From assembly GCF_900172355.1 (NCBI RefSeq), contig NZ_FWFZ01000002.1, positions 124,001 through 188,000 on the forward strand: a DNA stretch of 64,000 nucleotides. The letters are read 5' to 3'. Positions within the stretch are counted from its first letter, which is position 1, and each line of letters starts with the position of its first letter. The stretch comes from Roseisalinus antarcticus (lineage in GTDB: Bacteria > Pseudomonadota > Alphaproteobacteria > Rhodobacterales > Rhodobacteraceae). Shown here in pieces: positions 46,007-55,248 of this stretch. Below the pieces are notes generated by a model. The model did not search any database, had not been told where the DNA came from, and saw nothing but the letters and a program-made list of their open reading frames with translations. A program made the position numbers and the translations under genes.

Positions 46007-47186
46007 AGCACCGCTGAGCGCACGGCTCAGCGAGACCTTGGCCCGCGTGGAGACGCGGGAGACGGGATTCGGCGCCGAGGTCGCCGTCGCGCGGGACGGT
46101 TTGCTGATCGGCCGGGCCTGGGTCGGCGAGGCGGCGCCCGGCCGGGCCTGGACACCGGGCACGCCGGTCGTGACCTGGTCGGTCTCCAAGGGGGTGGCGG
46201 CGATGGTGGTGGCGCGGCTGGCGCGGGACGGGGCGCTCGACCCTTTCGCGCCGATCCGCGACTACTGGCCGGGCTTCGGGCAAGGCGGGGCTCCGGTCAC
46301 GCTGGCGGATGTCATGACCCACCGCGCGGGCCTGCCCTGGCTGCCCGACCGGCCGGGGATGCCGGATTTCGCCGACCCGGAAAGCTGGGACGCGGCGCCC
46401 GGAATCGCCGAGGCGCTGGCGGAGATGGCCCCCGTGGCGGAGATGGTGGGCAAGGTCGGATACCACGCGCTCACCTATGGTTGGCTCGTGGGCGAATGCG
46501 TCCACAGGGCGACGGGCGCCAGCCTCGACGACATGTTGCAAAGCCATATCGCCACGCCGAGCGACCTCAGGATGAGTTTCGGAACCCGCGCCCCCGAGAC
46601 GCTGGCCGCGCTGGCCAGACCGGGTATTCCGGAGGTCGCGCGCGACAAGGCCCTTGCCGTCGATGCGGCCTTCGCGGATCCTGACAACGCGCTGCGCCGG
46701 TCGCTCTGCGTGCCGGTGGGTGACAGTTTCGCGGAGGTGTTGCGCACCACGCAATCCCCGGCCTTTCTCGCGGCCGAAACACCCGCAATCAGTCTCGTCT
46801 CGGATGCGGGCAGCCTCGCCCGCGCCTACTCGCTTTTCGCGAGCGCAGAGCGTGTCGGCGCTTATCAGATCATCGACAGCCTGGGGCGGGACGCCGCGAT
46901 CGCACAGCTCGGAGGCACGCGCGACGACCTGATAACCGGGGGCGCCAGGAACATGGCGCTTGGCTTTGCGCTCAATTCGCCGCCGTCCATCGCCCTCTCG
47001 CGCGGCGCGCGCTGTTTCGGTCATCCCGGCATGGGCGGATCGCTCGCCTGGGGGGATCCCGACAGCGGGCTTGGTTTCGCCTATCTTACGAATGCCGCGA
47101 TCCCGGACACGGTCACCGATCCGCGGGCAGTCGCCCTGGCCGACCTGGCCTGGCAGACCACGGCGGAAGATGCCGCCCCGTGCTGA
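45996..47186 (+). CDS. beta-lactamase-like serine hydrolase co-translated with the ABC importer
   Basis: 396 residues of the class C beta-lactamase/EstB-type serine hydrolase superfamily. SxxK motif in WSVSKGVAAMVVARL, the second motif region HALTYGWLVGE (Y-x-W in place of Y-x-N), and HPGMGGSLAWGD as the third motif. Also LADVMTHRAGLPWLPD, typical of esterase relatives. No signal peptide, so cytoplasmic. The GTG start overlaps the permease by 11 bp with GGGGAGG upstream. Likely an esterase or amidase acting on the imported compound; substrate unknown. Confidence 0.83.
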   Translation: MAHEAPLSARLSETLARVETRETGFGAEVAVARDGLLIGRAWVGEAAPGRAWTPGTPVVTWSVSKGVAAMVVARLARDGALDPFAPIRDYWPGFGQGGAPVTLADVMTHRAGLPWLPDRPGMPDFADPESWDAAPGIAEALAEMAPVAEMVGKVGYHALTYGWLVGECVHRATGASLDDMLQSHIATPSDLRMSFGTRAPETLAALARPGIPEVARDKALAVDAAFADPDNALRRSLCVPVGDSFAEVLRTTQSPAFLAAETPAISLVSDAGSLARAYSLFASAERVGAYQIIDSLGRDAAIAQLGGTRDDLITGGARNMALGFALNSPPSIALSRGARCFGHPGMGGSLAWGDPDSGLGFAYLTNAAIPDTVTDPRAVALADLAWQTTAEDAAPC

Positions 47187-47241
47187 CCGGCATCGGGGCC
47201 TGCCCGGGTGGCGACGTCACGCCGCCCCCCGGTGACGGGGA

Positions 47242-47916
47242 TTACACCAGGTCCATCAGGCGATGGGCCGCGGCTTCGGACGATGCCGGGTTCTGCCCGG
47301 TGACCAGCTTGCCGTCCGTGACCGCGAATGAGGCCCAATCCTCGCCCTTCCGGTAATTGCCGCCATTGGAGACGAGCATGTCCTCCACCAGGAACGGCAC
47401 GACCTTGGTCAGGCCTGCGGCCTCTTCCTCGGTGTTGGTGAAGCCGGTGACCGTCTTGCCCAGGACCAAAGGCTTGCCGTCCGCCCGCTGAACGTTCTTG
47501 AACACCGCCGGCGCATGGCAGACCGCGGCGACGGGCCGGCCGCTCGCCGCGAAAGTCTCGATCAGTGCCCGGCTGTCGCTGTCTTCGGACAGGTCCCAGA
47601 GCGGGCCGTGCCCGCCGGGATAGAACACCGCGTCGAAGCCATCGGCCGAGACGTCCGAGAGCACTTCGGTCTTGGCAAGGGCCTGCTGGGCCGCATCGTC
47701 GCTCTTGAAGCGTTTCGTGGCCGCGGTCTGGGCGTCGTCGGTGTCGCTGCCGGGGTCGAGCGGCGGCTGCCCGCCCTTCGGCGACGCCATCGTGACCTCG
47801 GCGCCAGCGTCCTTGAAGACATAGTAGGGCGCTGCGAACTCCTCCAGCCAGAAGCCGGTCTTGTTGCCGGTGTCGCCAAGTTGGTCGTGCGATGTGAGGA
47901 CCATAAGAATTTTCAT
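47242..47916 (-). CDS. DJ-1/PfpI family protein (Hsp31/glyoxalase III type)
   Basis: 224 residues. KILMVLTSHDQLGDTGNKTGFWLEEFAAPYYVFKDAG (Glu of the catalytic dyad in LEEF), DAVFYPGGHGPLWDL, AVCHAPAVFKNV with nucleophile Cys in VCHAP, and NGGNYRKGEDWASFAV. This arrangement matches the class with glutathione-independent glyoxalase or deglycase-type activity on methylglyoxal. ATG 47916 has AGGAGC upstream. It converges on the hydrolase gene and is divergent from creD with 257 bp between. Confidence 0.88.
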   Translation of the reverse strand: MKILMVLTSHDQLGDTGNKTGFWLEEFAAPYYVFKDAGAEVTMASPKGGQPPLDPGSDTDDAQTAATKRFKSDDAAQQALAKTEVLSDVSADGFDAVFYPGGHGPLWDLSEDSDSRALIETFAASGRPVAAVCHAPAVFKNVQRADGKPLVLGKTVTGFTNTEEEAAGLTKVVPFLVEDMLVSNGGNYRKGEDWASFAVTDGKLVTGQNPASSEAAAHRLMDLV

Positions 47917-48173
47917 GAGCTTGCTCCTGTTCTGATTGGTGTCATCGGCCGTGTGCCTTGCGCACTGGGGCCGGACCCTTGCCAAGACGACGGTTGAGAC
48001 GGGCGATGGTTCCGCAATCGTTGCCGTGACGTAGCGACAGCCGGCCCGGACGGTCCCGCACCGCCGAGGCGCCGGCTGCACGAACTCTCGGCGACCGCTC
48101 CGGCACAAGTGCGCGGCCGCCGCCGCAACCTCCGGGCACCCGCAACAGCAAACGTTCAGAAAGGAGAGGTGCC

Positions 48174-49553
48174 ATGCTCCGATCCACCGGCTTTCGATTT
48201 CTCGTCGTCGGGACGCTCACGCTTTTCATGTTCATCCCGCTATTCTTCGTCGCCGTCGTGATCGAGGAGCGGGCGGAGTATTCCCGCGACACCATCGCCG
48301 AGGTCGGCCGCGAATGGGGCGGCATCCAGCGCCTGACCGGCCCGCAACTCGTGATTCCGGTCGAGGGGCCGGTGACCCGCGAGGAACGGCGCGAGACGAT
48401 CGACCCCGAGACCGGCGAGCCCCGGTTCGAGCTTGTCGATGTCACCGGGATCGTCCGCACCGACGCCCTGCATGTCTGGCCCGAGACCTTTTCGGCGCAG
48501 CTCTCCACCCGCAGCCGAGAGCGCGAACGCGGGATCTTCCGCGTGCCGGTCTACGAGGCCCGGGCCGGTGTCGATTTCGCATTCGACCTGTCGGACCTCG
48601 AGGCCGCCGTCGGGCCTGCTGAGACGATCCTCTGGGGCGAGGCCGAGCTGCAGATCGAGGTCGGCGACAGCCGTGCGCTCCGCGGTGATGCGTCTCTGAC
48701 CTCCGGCGGTCGACGGCTCGCGCTGGAGCCCCTTGCCGGTGGCGGAATTCGCGCCGGGACGGGCGATCCGAGGGACCTCGGCGCCTATCGGCTGGACCTC
48801 GGGTTCAACGGGGCGGGGGCGCTCTATGTGGCGCCCGGCGGGCGCACGACCGACGTCACGATAAGCGGCGACTGGCCCCACCCCAGTTTTGACGGCGTCT
48901 ACCTGCCCGACAGCATGGAGGTCTCGGAGTCCGGCTTTGAGGCGCACTGGACGATCCCGCACCTGGCGCGGCCGCTGCCGCTGGTGTCGCGCGAGGATCA
49001 GATGCGCGCCGCCCGGGCCGCGGCCTTCGGGCTGCGCTACTACCAGCCCAACGACTTCTACCAGAAGGCCTACCGCGCGGCGCGCTACGGGATCCTCTAT
49101 ATCGCGCTGACCTTCCTGACGGTGTTGTTGATCGAGGATCGGCACAGGCGTCCGGTTCACCCGGTGCAATACCTGCTGATCGGGCTGGTCCAGTCGGTCT
49201 TTGTCCTGCTCATGGTCGCCTATGCCGAACAGATCGGCTTTGCGCCGGCCTATTTCCTGTCGGCGGGGGCGGTGACGACCCTGTTGACGGGCTACGGCTG
49301 GGCCGCGTTGAAACTGGGCCGGCGGACATGGGCGCTGGGCGGGCTGCTTGCCGCGCTATATGCCGTGCTGTTCCTGATCCTGCGGTCGGCGGATTACGCG
49401 CTGCTGGCCGGGGCGACGCTGGCCTTCGGGGCGCTTGCGGCGACGATGTGGCTGACCCGGAACGAGGATTGGTACGGCGCCCCGGGCGAGGGCCTGTGGC
49501 GGCGCAAGGCGCCACTTCCGGCGGCACCGGTGGCACCGCCCGGAGCGGGCTGA
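48174..49553 (+). CDS. creD: CreD family inner-membrane protein
   Basis: 459 residues. An N-terminal helix (FLVVGTLTLFMFIPLFFVAVVI), a long periplasmic domain (REWGGIQRLTGPQLVIPVEGP; ETFSAQLSTRSRERERGIFRVPVYEA), then six C-terminal helices (YGILYIALTFLTVLLIED ... VHPVQYLLIGLVQSVFVLLMVAYAEQIGF). CreD in gammaproteobacteria is controlled by CreBC and linked to envelope stress and beta-lactam response; no creB/creC lies nearby. AAGGAGAGG precedes ATG 48174. It ends 5 bp before a hairpin. Confidence 0.9.
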   Translation: MLRSTGFRFLVVGTLTLFMFIPLFFVAVVIEERAEYSRDTIAEVGREWGGIQRLTGPQLVIPVEGPVTREERRETIDPETGEPRFELVDVTGIVRTDALHVWPETFSAQLSTRSRERERGIFRVPVYEARAGVDFAFDLSDLEAAVGPAETILWGEAELQIEVGDSRALRGDASLTSGGRRLALEPLAGGGIRAGTGDPRDLGAYRLDLGFNGAGALYVAPGGRTTDVTISGDWPHPSFDGVYLPDSMEVSESGFEAHWTIPHLARPLPLVSREDQMRAARAAAFGLRYYQPNDFYQKAYRAARYGILYIALTFLTVLLIEDRHRRPVHPVQYLLIGLVQSVFVLLMVAYAEQIGFAPAYFLSAGAVTTLLTGYGWAALKLGRRTWALGGLLAALYAVLFLILRSADYALLAGATLAFGALAATMWLTRNEDWYGAPGEGLWRRKAPLPAAPVAPPGAG

Positions 49554-49558
49554 CAAAT

Positions 49559-49599
49559 CCGCTGCCGGAGGTCGCCCAGCGATGGACTTCCGGCAGCGG
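49559..49599 (+). terminator. hairpin after creD
   Basis: 11-bp perfect stem (49559-49569 with 49589-49599) around a 19-nt loop, starting 6 bp after the creD stop. Possible terminator or 3' stabiliser. No T-run follows, and the stem ends 36 bp before the next gene. Confidence 0.4.
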
Positions 49600-49635
49600 G
49601 CTGGCATCCTGGCGGCGACGACGAGAGGAACCGCC

Positions 49636-50475
49636 ATGACAGATGTCCCGCCAGACGCAGAGGCCCGCCGCGCGATCCCGCCCGTGATCTGCTATCCGAC
49701 CGAGACCCTGCCTCCTCCGCCGATGGACCTCTACCGGACATCGTTGGCCTCCACGTGGCACAAGGGGACCGTCCGCGTCCCGCCGCGAGAGGCCGGGACC
49801 GCCGAGATCCCGGCCGGCTCGTTCCTCAGGATCAAGTCGGTCGAGGGCCCCCAGGTCGGGGACCTGAACCTCTTCAACGCGGCCGACCTGCAAGAGCGGT
49901 TCTACTCCGGCAAGACCCGGGCCCTGCACGGCAGCCATGTCACCGCCGGAGATCGGCTGTGGTCGAGCTTCCCCTATCTCCGGCCCCTGGCGACGATCGT
50001 GCAGGACACGCTTGGCTGGTACGGAATCGACGCGTTCGGCGGGGCCGTGCACGATGTCATCGGGACCCGCTGCGACCCCTACACCGGGCGGCTCCTGGGC
50101 GGCGGCGACTATCACCACTGCTGCCATTCCAATCTGACCCGGGCGCTGGCCGACTGGATGGAGGTCCCGCCGCGGACTGCGGAGCCCTTGGTGCACGACG
50201 TGCTCAACGTCTTCATGTGCACCGGGTTCACCCGCGACACGGGGCAGTATTTCATGAAGGCGAGCCCGGTGCGCCCCGGCGACCACCTGACTTTCTTTGC
50301 CGAGGTCGATCTGCTCGCGGTCCTCAGCGCCTGCCCGGGCGGCGATTGCGGGGCGGAGCATTCCAGCGATGCCGCAGCCTGTCATCCGCTCGAGATGGAG
50401 GTCTGGACGGCCGAGCCGCCCGAAGGCTGGACGGCGCCCGCGGTCAATCCCTACGATCGAAGCCACGGGCGCTAG
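49636..50475 (+). CDS. DUF1989 (urea carboxylase-associated) family protein
   Basis: 279 residues of the DUF1989 family, proteins often encoded next to urea or guanidine carboxylases and thought to bind metal. Blocks seen: AEIPAGSFLRIKSVEGPQVGDLNLF, ERFYSGKTRALHGSHVTAGDRLWSSFPYLRPLATIVQDT, the His/Cys-rich GGDYHHCCHSNLTRAL, and CPGGDC near the C terminus. The clustered Cys/His suggest a zinc site. No urea carboxylase gene is in the window. ATG 49636 follows GAGAGGAA. It converges with deoD, with 1 bp between the stops. Confidence 0.87.
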   Translation: MTDVPPDAEARRAIPPVICYPTETLPPPPMDLYRTSLASTWHKGTVRVPPREAGTAEIPAGSFLRIKSVEGPQVGDLNLFNAADLQERFYSGKTRALHGSHVTAGDRLWSSFPYLRPLATIVQDTLGWYGIDAFGGAVHDVIGTRCDPYTGRLLGGGDYHHCCHSNLTRALADWMEVPPRTAEPLVHDVLNVFMCTGFTRDTGQYFMKASPVRPGDHLTFFAEVDLLAVLSACPGGDCGAEHSSDAAACHPLEMEVWTAEPPEGWTAPAVNPYDRSHGR

Positions 50476-50476
50476 C

Positions 50477-51181
50477 TCAGGCGAAGGCCGCCTCCAGCGC
50501 GATTTCGACCATGTCGCCGAAGGATCGTTCCCGTTCCTCGGAGGGCAGCTCTTCGCCGGTCTGCAAATGATCGCTGACGGTCAGGACGGCCAGGGCGCGG
50601 CGCCGGTGTCTTGCCGCGAGCGTATAGAGCTCGGCCGTTTCCATTTCGACGGCCAGAATACCGTGGCGGGTCATCTGTTCGGTCAGGTCGGGCCGCTCGT
50701 CATAAAAGACATCCGTGGAATAGATCCCGCCCACGTGGGTTTTGACACCCCTGTCCGTAGCGGCAATTGCGGCCGCCCGCAGAAGATTGTAATTCGCCGC
50801 GGGCGCGAAATTCAGATCGCGGAATATCCCTGAAGAGGGAGTCGAGAGGGACGAGGCCGTCAGAGCAAGCACGACGTCCCGGAGGTTCACCTCCGCCTGC
50901 ATTCCGCCGCAGGAGCCTATCCGGATCAGCGTCTGTGCCCCGAAATCCCGGATCAACTCGTTCGCGTAGATGGACAGGGAGGGCATGCCCATGCCCGAAC
51001 CCTGAATCGTGACGCGATTGCCTTTCCACGTCCCGGTATAGCCCAGCATTCCCCGCACTTCGTTCACGAGAATCGCATCGTCGAGAAAAGTCTGGGCCGC
51101 CCAGCGCGCACGGTAGGGGTCGCCGGGCATCAGGACCGTCTCGGCGATCTGGCCCGGCGCGGCCCCTATATGGATCGTCAT
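50477..51181 (-). CDS. deoD: purine-nucleoside phosphorylase, DeoD type
   Basis: Phosphorolysis of purine (deoxy)nucleosides; hexamer in the family. 234 residues. [64 protein letters not shown] and the catalytic Asp in LTVSDHL are all present. A second, unrelated-family purine nucleoside phosphorylase lies at 62483-63295. Its ATG overlaps the H-NS-like gene stop by one base (TGATG). Confidence 0.95.
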   Translation of the reverse strand: MTIHIGAAPGQIAETVLMPGDPYRARWAAQTFLDDAILVNEVRGMLGYTGTWKGNRVTIQGSGMGMPSLSIYANELIRDFGAQTLIRIGSCGGMQAEVNLRDVVLALTASSLSTPSSGIFRDLNFAPAANYNLLRAAAIAATDRGVKTHVGGIYSTDVFYDERPDLTEQMTRHGILAVEMETAELYTLAARHRRRALAVLTVSDHLQTGEELPSEERERSFGDMVEIALEAAFA

Positions 51182-51507
51182 CAGCCGATCTCGAACTTCG
51201 ACAGGTCCTCGCCCTTGACCTGGGCGGCCTTGATCCAGTCCGGGCGACGGCCCTTGCCGGTCCAGGTCTGCTTGGGGTTCTCGGGGTTGCGGTACTTCGG
51301 CGGATTGACGCTCGAAGACTTGGTTTTGCGCACCGCACCCATGGAGGTCAATTCCGCCAGGGAATAGCCATGCTCGCGCGCGGCCCGCTCGGCAGCCTCG
51401 AGGGCGGCTTTCTGCTCGTCCCTGCTGAGGCGATCGATCTGCTTTTCAATATCCTTGGAAAGTTGATCGAGTTCTTTGCGGGTCATTGCTGAAAGATCGA
51501 CAGACAT
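51181..51507 (-). CDS. H-NS family nucleoid protein (HvrA-like)
   Basis: 108 residues. N-terminal coiled coil for dimerisation ([38 protein letters not shown]) and the C-terminal DNA-binding motif with [22 protein letters not shown]. Rhodobacter HvrA/SPB are relatives with roles in photosynthesis and nitrogen-fixation gene control; function here is not specified by sequence. AGGAT lies before ATG 51507. Translation is probably coupled to deoD through a 1-bp overlap, an unusual partnership for a nucleoid protein. Confidence 0.9.
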   Translation of the reverse strand: MSVDLSAMTRKELDQLSKDIEKQIDRLSRDEQKAALEAAERAAREHGYSLAELTSMGAVRKTKSSSVNPPKYRNPENPKQTWTGKGRRPDWIKAAQVKGEDLSKFEIG

Positions 51508-51647
51508 CTTGGAATCCTGTTTTCGTTGTTTGGTTTGACTCGTTAAACCACACGATTCCCGCTAGATGATCCTTATTCTCAGACAAGGCAAGAGGATTAC
51601 GCAAAGTCGGTGCGTCTCGATACATTGCTTGACGTGGCGTTTGGCGT

Positions 51648-53624
51648 CTATTCGGCCGCGACGGCCGCCGGATCCACCAGGGTGACAATATCGTCCATGA
51701 TCCGGTTCAGCTCGAAATCCCTGGGCGTATAGACCCGTGCCACGCCCATTGCCTGAAGTTTTGCCTTGTCGTCCTCGGGAATGATGCCGCCCACGATCAC
51801 CGGGATATGGCCGAGCCCTTCGGCCCGTATTCTCTGCATCACGTCTTCGATCAGGGGCAGGTGACTGCCCGACAGGATCGACAGCCCGATGACATGGGCC
51901 TTCTGGTCGGCGGCGGCGGCGACGATTTCCGCCGGGGTCATGCGGATGCCGTCATAGGTGATGTCCATGCCGCAATCCCGCGCCCGGGCGGCGATCTGTT
52001 CCGCGCCGTTGGAATGGCCGTCGAGCCCCGGTTTGCCCATCAGGAACTTCAGCCGCCGTCCAAGCCCATCCGACACCGCGTCGACCCGGGCGCGGATCTC
52101 GTCGAGGCCCTCGGTGCGGTTGGAGGGGTTCTCGGACACGCCCGTGGGCGCACGATACTGGCCGAAGACCGCGCGGACCACATCGGCCCATTCGCCGGTC
52201 GTGACGCCGGCGCGGGCGCAGCGGATCGACGGCTCCATGATGTTGGCGCCGTTTCGCGCGGCATGACGCAGCTCGGCCAGTGCCGCCGCGACCGCCGTGC
52301 CATCGCGGCCCGCGCGCCACGCCTCGAGGCGGCGCAGCTGGTCGGCCTCGGCCCCCGGATCGGCCGCCATGATCGCATCGTCGCCCGTGGTCAGGGGCGA
52401 AGGCTCGCCCGACTGGTAGCGGTTGACGCCGACCACCACGGTTTCGCCGGACTCGATCGCGGCGATCCGGGCCGCGTTGCTCTCGACCAGCCGGGATTTC
52501 ATGTAGCCGATGGCGCCCACCGCCCCGCCCATGCCGTCGATCTGGCCCAGTTCGGCGCGCGCACCCTCCTTCAGCGCCTCGACCTTTGCCGTCACCACGG
52601 GGTTGCCGTCGAACAGATCGCCGTATTCCAGCAGGTCGGTCTCGAAGGCCAGGATCTGCTGCATCCGGAGCGACCATTGCTGGTCCCAGGGCCGGGGCAG
52701 GCCCAACGCCTCGTTCCAGGCGGGCAGCTGCACGGCGCGGGCGCGGGCGTTCTTCGACAGGGTCACGGCCAGCGCCTCGATCAGGATGCGGTGGACGTTG
52801 TTCTCCGGCTGCTGCTCGGTCAGCCCCAGCGAGTTGACCTGAACGCCGTAGCGGAAACGCCGGTACTTGGGATCCTCGACGCCGTAGCGCGTCATGCAGA
52901 TCTCGTCCCAAAGCTCGACGAAGGCGCGCATCTTGCACATCTCGGTCACGAACCGGATCCCCGCGTTCACGAAGAACGAGATCCGACCGACCATCGCCGG
53001 GAACTCCGCCGCCGGCACCTTGCCCTTGAGGTCGTCCAGCACCGCCGTCGCCGTGGCCAGCGCGAAGGCAAGCTCCTCCTCCGGCGTCGCCCCGGCCTCC
53101 TGCAGGTGGTAGGAGCAGACGTTCATCGGGTTCCACTTGGGCATATGCGCCCGGGTATAGGCCGCCACGTCGGTGATCATCCGAAGCGACGGCTCCGGCG
53201 GGCAGATATAGGTCCCGCGCGAGAGATACTCCTTGATGATGTCGTTCTGCACCGTGCCCTGCAGCTTCGAGACATCCGCCCCCTGCTCCTCGGCCACCGC
53301 GACGTAGAGCGCGAGCAGCCAGGGGGCGGTGGCGTTGATCGTCATCGAGGTGTTCATCTCCTCCAGCGGGATCGCGTCGAACAGCATCCGCATGTCGCCG
53401 AGATGGCAGACCGGCACGCCGACCTTGCCGACCTCGCCCCGTGCCAGGACGTGGTCGCTGTCATAGCCGGTCTGGGTCGGCAGATCGAAGGCTACCGACA
53501 GCCCGGTCTGCCCCTTGGCCAGATTGCCGCGATAGAGTGCGTTGGACGCGGCGGCCGTGGAATGCCCGGCATAGGTGCGAAAGAGCCAGGGGCGATCGCT
53601 TCTGTCGGATTTGGGCTGGGTCAT
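51648..53624 (-). CDS. ecm: ethylmalonyl-CoA mutase
   Basis: Adenosylcobalamin-dependent conversion of (2R)-ethylmalonyl-CoA to methylsuccinyl-CoA, the signature mutase of the ethylmalonyl-CoA pathway. 658 residues, with the substrate barrel (RPWLFRTYAGHSTAAASNALYRGNL; GLSVAFDLPTQTGYDSDH; MNTSMTINATAPW) and the B12 domain with GLDGHSNGAEQ (D-x-H-x-x-G, around residue 532), SGSHLPLI and GGIIPEDD. Methylmalonyl-CoA mutase is the close relative, but Ecm-type N-terminal sequence and the neighbouring ccr favour Ecm. It is divergent from the acyltransferase. Confidence 0.95.
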   Translation of the reverse strand: MTQPKSDRSDRPWLFRTYAGHSTAAASNALYRGNLAKGQTGLSVAFDLPTQTGYDSDHVLARGEVGKVGVPVCHLGDMRMLFDAIPLEEMNTSMTINATAPWLLALYVAVAEEQGADVSKLQGTVQNDIIKEYLSRGTYICPPEPSLRMITDVAAYTRAHMPKWNPMNVCSYHLQEAGATPEEELAFALATATAVLDDLKGKVPAAEFPAMVGRISFFVNAGIRFVTEMCKMRAFVELWDEICMTRYGVEDPKYRRFRYGVQVNSLGLTEQQPENNVHRILIEALAVTLSKNARARAVQLPAWNEALGLPRPWDQQWSLRMQQILAFETDLLEYGDLFDGNPVVTAKVEALKEGARAELGQIDGMGGAVGAIGYMKSRLVESNAARIAAIESGETVVVGVNRYQSGEPSPLTTGDDAIMAADPGAEADQLRRLEAWRAGRDGTAVAAALAELRHAARNGANIMEPSIRCARAGVTTGEWADVVRAVFGQYRAPTGVSENPSNRTEGLDEIRARVDAVSDGLGRRLKFLMGKPGLDGHSNGAEQIAARARDCGMDITYDGIRMTPAEIVAAAADQKAHVIGLSILSGSHLPLIEDVMQRIRAEGLGHIPVIVGGIIPEDDKAKLQAMGVARVYTPRDFELNRIMDDIVTLVDPAAVAAE

Positions 53625-53756
53625 CGCGGGCTCACTTCACGTTGCGCAAGAATATTACATCAGATGCGGCATATACGACACTTTATGCCGCTGTCAACGC
53701 GCCGCGCTGCGGCATGACGGGATTTACGCGGGCGCCGAACCCTGCGACCGTGCCAC
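53625..53756. promoter_or_regulatory. divergent ecm / acyltransferase intergenic region
   Basis: 132 bp. Contains TTGCGCAA (53642-53649) and, 16 bp further, an inverted repeat GCGGCAT (53666-53672) and ATGCCGC (53685-53691) with 12 bp between. The middle is relatively AT-rich (AATATTACATC, ATATACGACAC). Both are candidate operators for ecm. TTGCGCAA is also found upstream of mcl2. Confidence 0.4.
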
Positions 53757-55130
53757 ATGACTCGTGACGTCTCCCTGCCGCTGTGGCTCTTTCTGCTGAT
53801 CCTGCTGTTTGCGGCGGTGACCTTTGCGTCGCATTTCCTGTTCCCGTCCGTCCGCTGGTTCTTTCGCCGCCGGGCGGAGCGCATCGTGGCGCAGCTGAAC
53901 CAACGCCTTCAGCGCCCGATAGAGCCGTTCAAGCTGGCGCGGCGCCACGACATGATTCAGCGCCTGATCTATGATCCCGAGATCACCCGCGCGATTGTCG
54001 ACCATGCCCGCCGCGAGAAGGTGCCCGAGAATGTCGCCTTCGAGACCGCCCGCCGCTACGCCCGCGAAATCGTGCCGCGTTTTTCCGCGACGGCGTACTT
54101 CGGCTTCGGCATCCGGCTGACGCGATGGCTCGCCCGGTCGCTCTATTCCGTGCGGGTCACACATTATGCGCAGGAAGCGCTGCAAGAGGTGGAATCGGAC
54201 GCCACGGTCGTCTTCGTCATGAACCATCGCAGCAACATGGACTACGTCCTCGTGACCTACCTGGTGAGCCAGTCCACGACGCTGTCCTATGCGGTGGGCG
54301 AATGGGCGCGGGTCTGGCCGCTTTCGGCGGTGATCCGGATGATGGGCGCCTATTTCATCCGCCGCCGGTCGCGCGGGCAGCTCTACCGGCGGGTGCTTGC
54401 CCGCTATGTCCAGATGGCCACGGACGGCGGTGTCACGCAGGCGATCTTCCCCGAGGGCGGGTTGAGCCTGACCGGCCGCCTGGCAGACCCGAAGCTGGGC
54501 ATCCTCAGCTACCTCGTCGAGGGGGAGGCGGCGAAGAAGGTCGTGTTCGTCCCCGTCGCGCTGAACTACGACCGGGTGCTGGAGGACCGTGTCCTGATCG
54601 CGGCCCACAAGGCCGGGGCGCGTCGGTTCGGGGTTTCTGCCTGGCGCGCGATGTGGGCCGTCATCCGCCATTTCTGGCTGCGCATCACCTGGCGGTTCCG
54701 GAAATTCGGCGAAGCGGGCGTCAGCTTCGGTGCACCCCTCCGGCCCGGCGATCTGCCCGATGGTGGCCGGGATGTGGCCGAGCTCGCGGCGGGGCTGCTC
54801 TCGCGCATCTCGTCGACGATGCCGGTCCTGGCCGTGCCGCTCGTCTCCTGGGCGATCCTCGGGGGCGCCCGGGGGCCGGAGATCGAACGCGTTGTCGCCG
54901 AGGCCCTGACCGCGCTGGATGCCGACGGGGCCCCGCGGACCGAGGGCTCTGCCGCGGAGGTGACCAGGAAGGGCCTCGACCGACTTGTGGAGCGTCGGAT
55001 CGTCACGTCCGACGGGGCGCCGGACGAAAACGACCGCGGGGCGCTGAGCTTCTACGCGGCCTCGATCGGTCATCACTTCGATGCGCCCGGGCAGATCCAG
55101 CCCGGGATCAAAAAATCTACAAAGCAATAA
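53757..55130 (+). CDS. PlsB-like glycerol-3-phosphate acyltransferase family protein
   Basis: 457 residues. N-terminal hydrophobic helix (LPLWLFLLILLFAAVTFASHFLF), then an acyltransferase domain: VFVMNHRSNMDYVLVTYL (HX4D catalytic motif), SYAVGEWARVWPLSAVIRMMGAYFIRR, AIFPEGGLSLTGRLADPKLGIL (glycerol-phosphate-binding FPEG...R). The pattern matches PlsB more than PlsC, though the protein is about half of E. coli PlsB (807 aa). It probably acylates glycerol 3-phosphate in phospholipid synthesis. It is divergent from ecm and followed 118 bp later by ccr. Confidence 0.85.
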   Translation: MTRDVSLPLWLFLLILLFAAVTFASHFLFPSVRWFFRRRAERIVAQLNQRLQRPIEPFKLARRHDMIQRLIYDPEITRAIVDHARREKVPENVAFETARRYAREIVPRFSATAYFGFGIRLTRWLARSLYSVRVTHYAQEALQEVESDATVVFVMNHRSNMDYVLVTYLVSQSTTLSYAVGEWARVWPLSAVIRMMGAYFIRRRSRGQLYRRVLARYVQMATDGGVTQAIFPEGGLSLTGRLADPKLGILSYLVEGEAAKKVVFVPVALNYDRVLEDRVLIAAHKAGARRFGVSAWRAMWAVIRHFWLRITWRFRKFGEAGVSFGAPLRPGDLPDGGRDVAELAAGLLSRISSTMPVLAVPLVSWAILGGARGPEIERVVAEALTALDADGAPRTEGSAAEVTRKGLDRLVERRIVTSDGAPDENDRGALSFYAASIGHHFDAPGQIQPGIKKSTKQ

Positions 55131-55248
55131 AATTACAAAAAGAGGCCACCAAGGGTTGCTTTGTTTCTTCACCGATTCTAGATCGGTCAACGAGGCGTCG
55201 TGATTCTGCGGCGCAGCAGGATGAGGATGCCCAGAGATGGAGGTTGAC

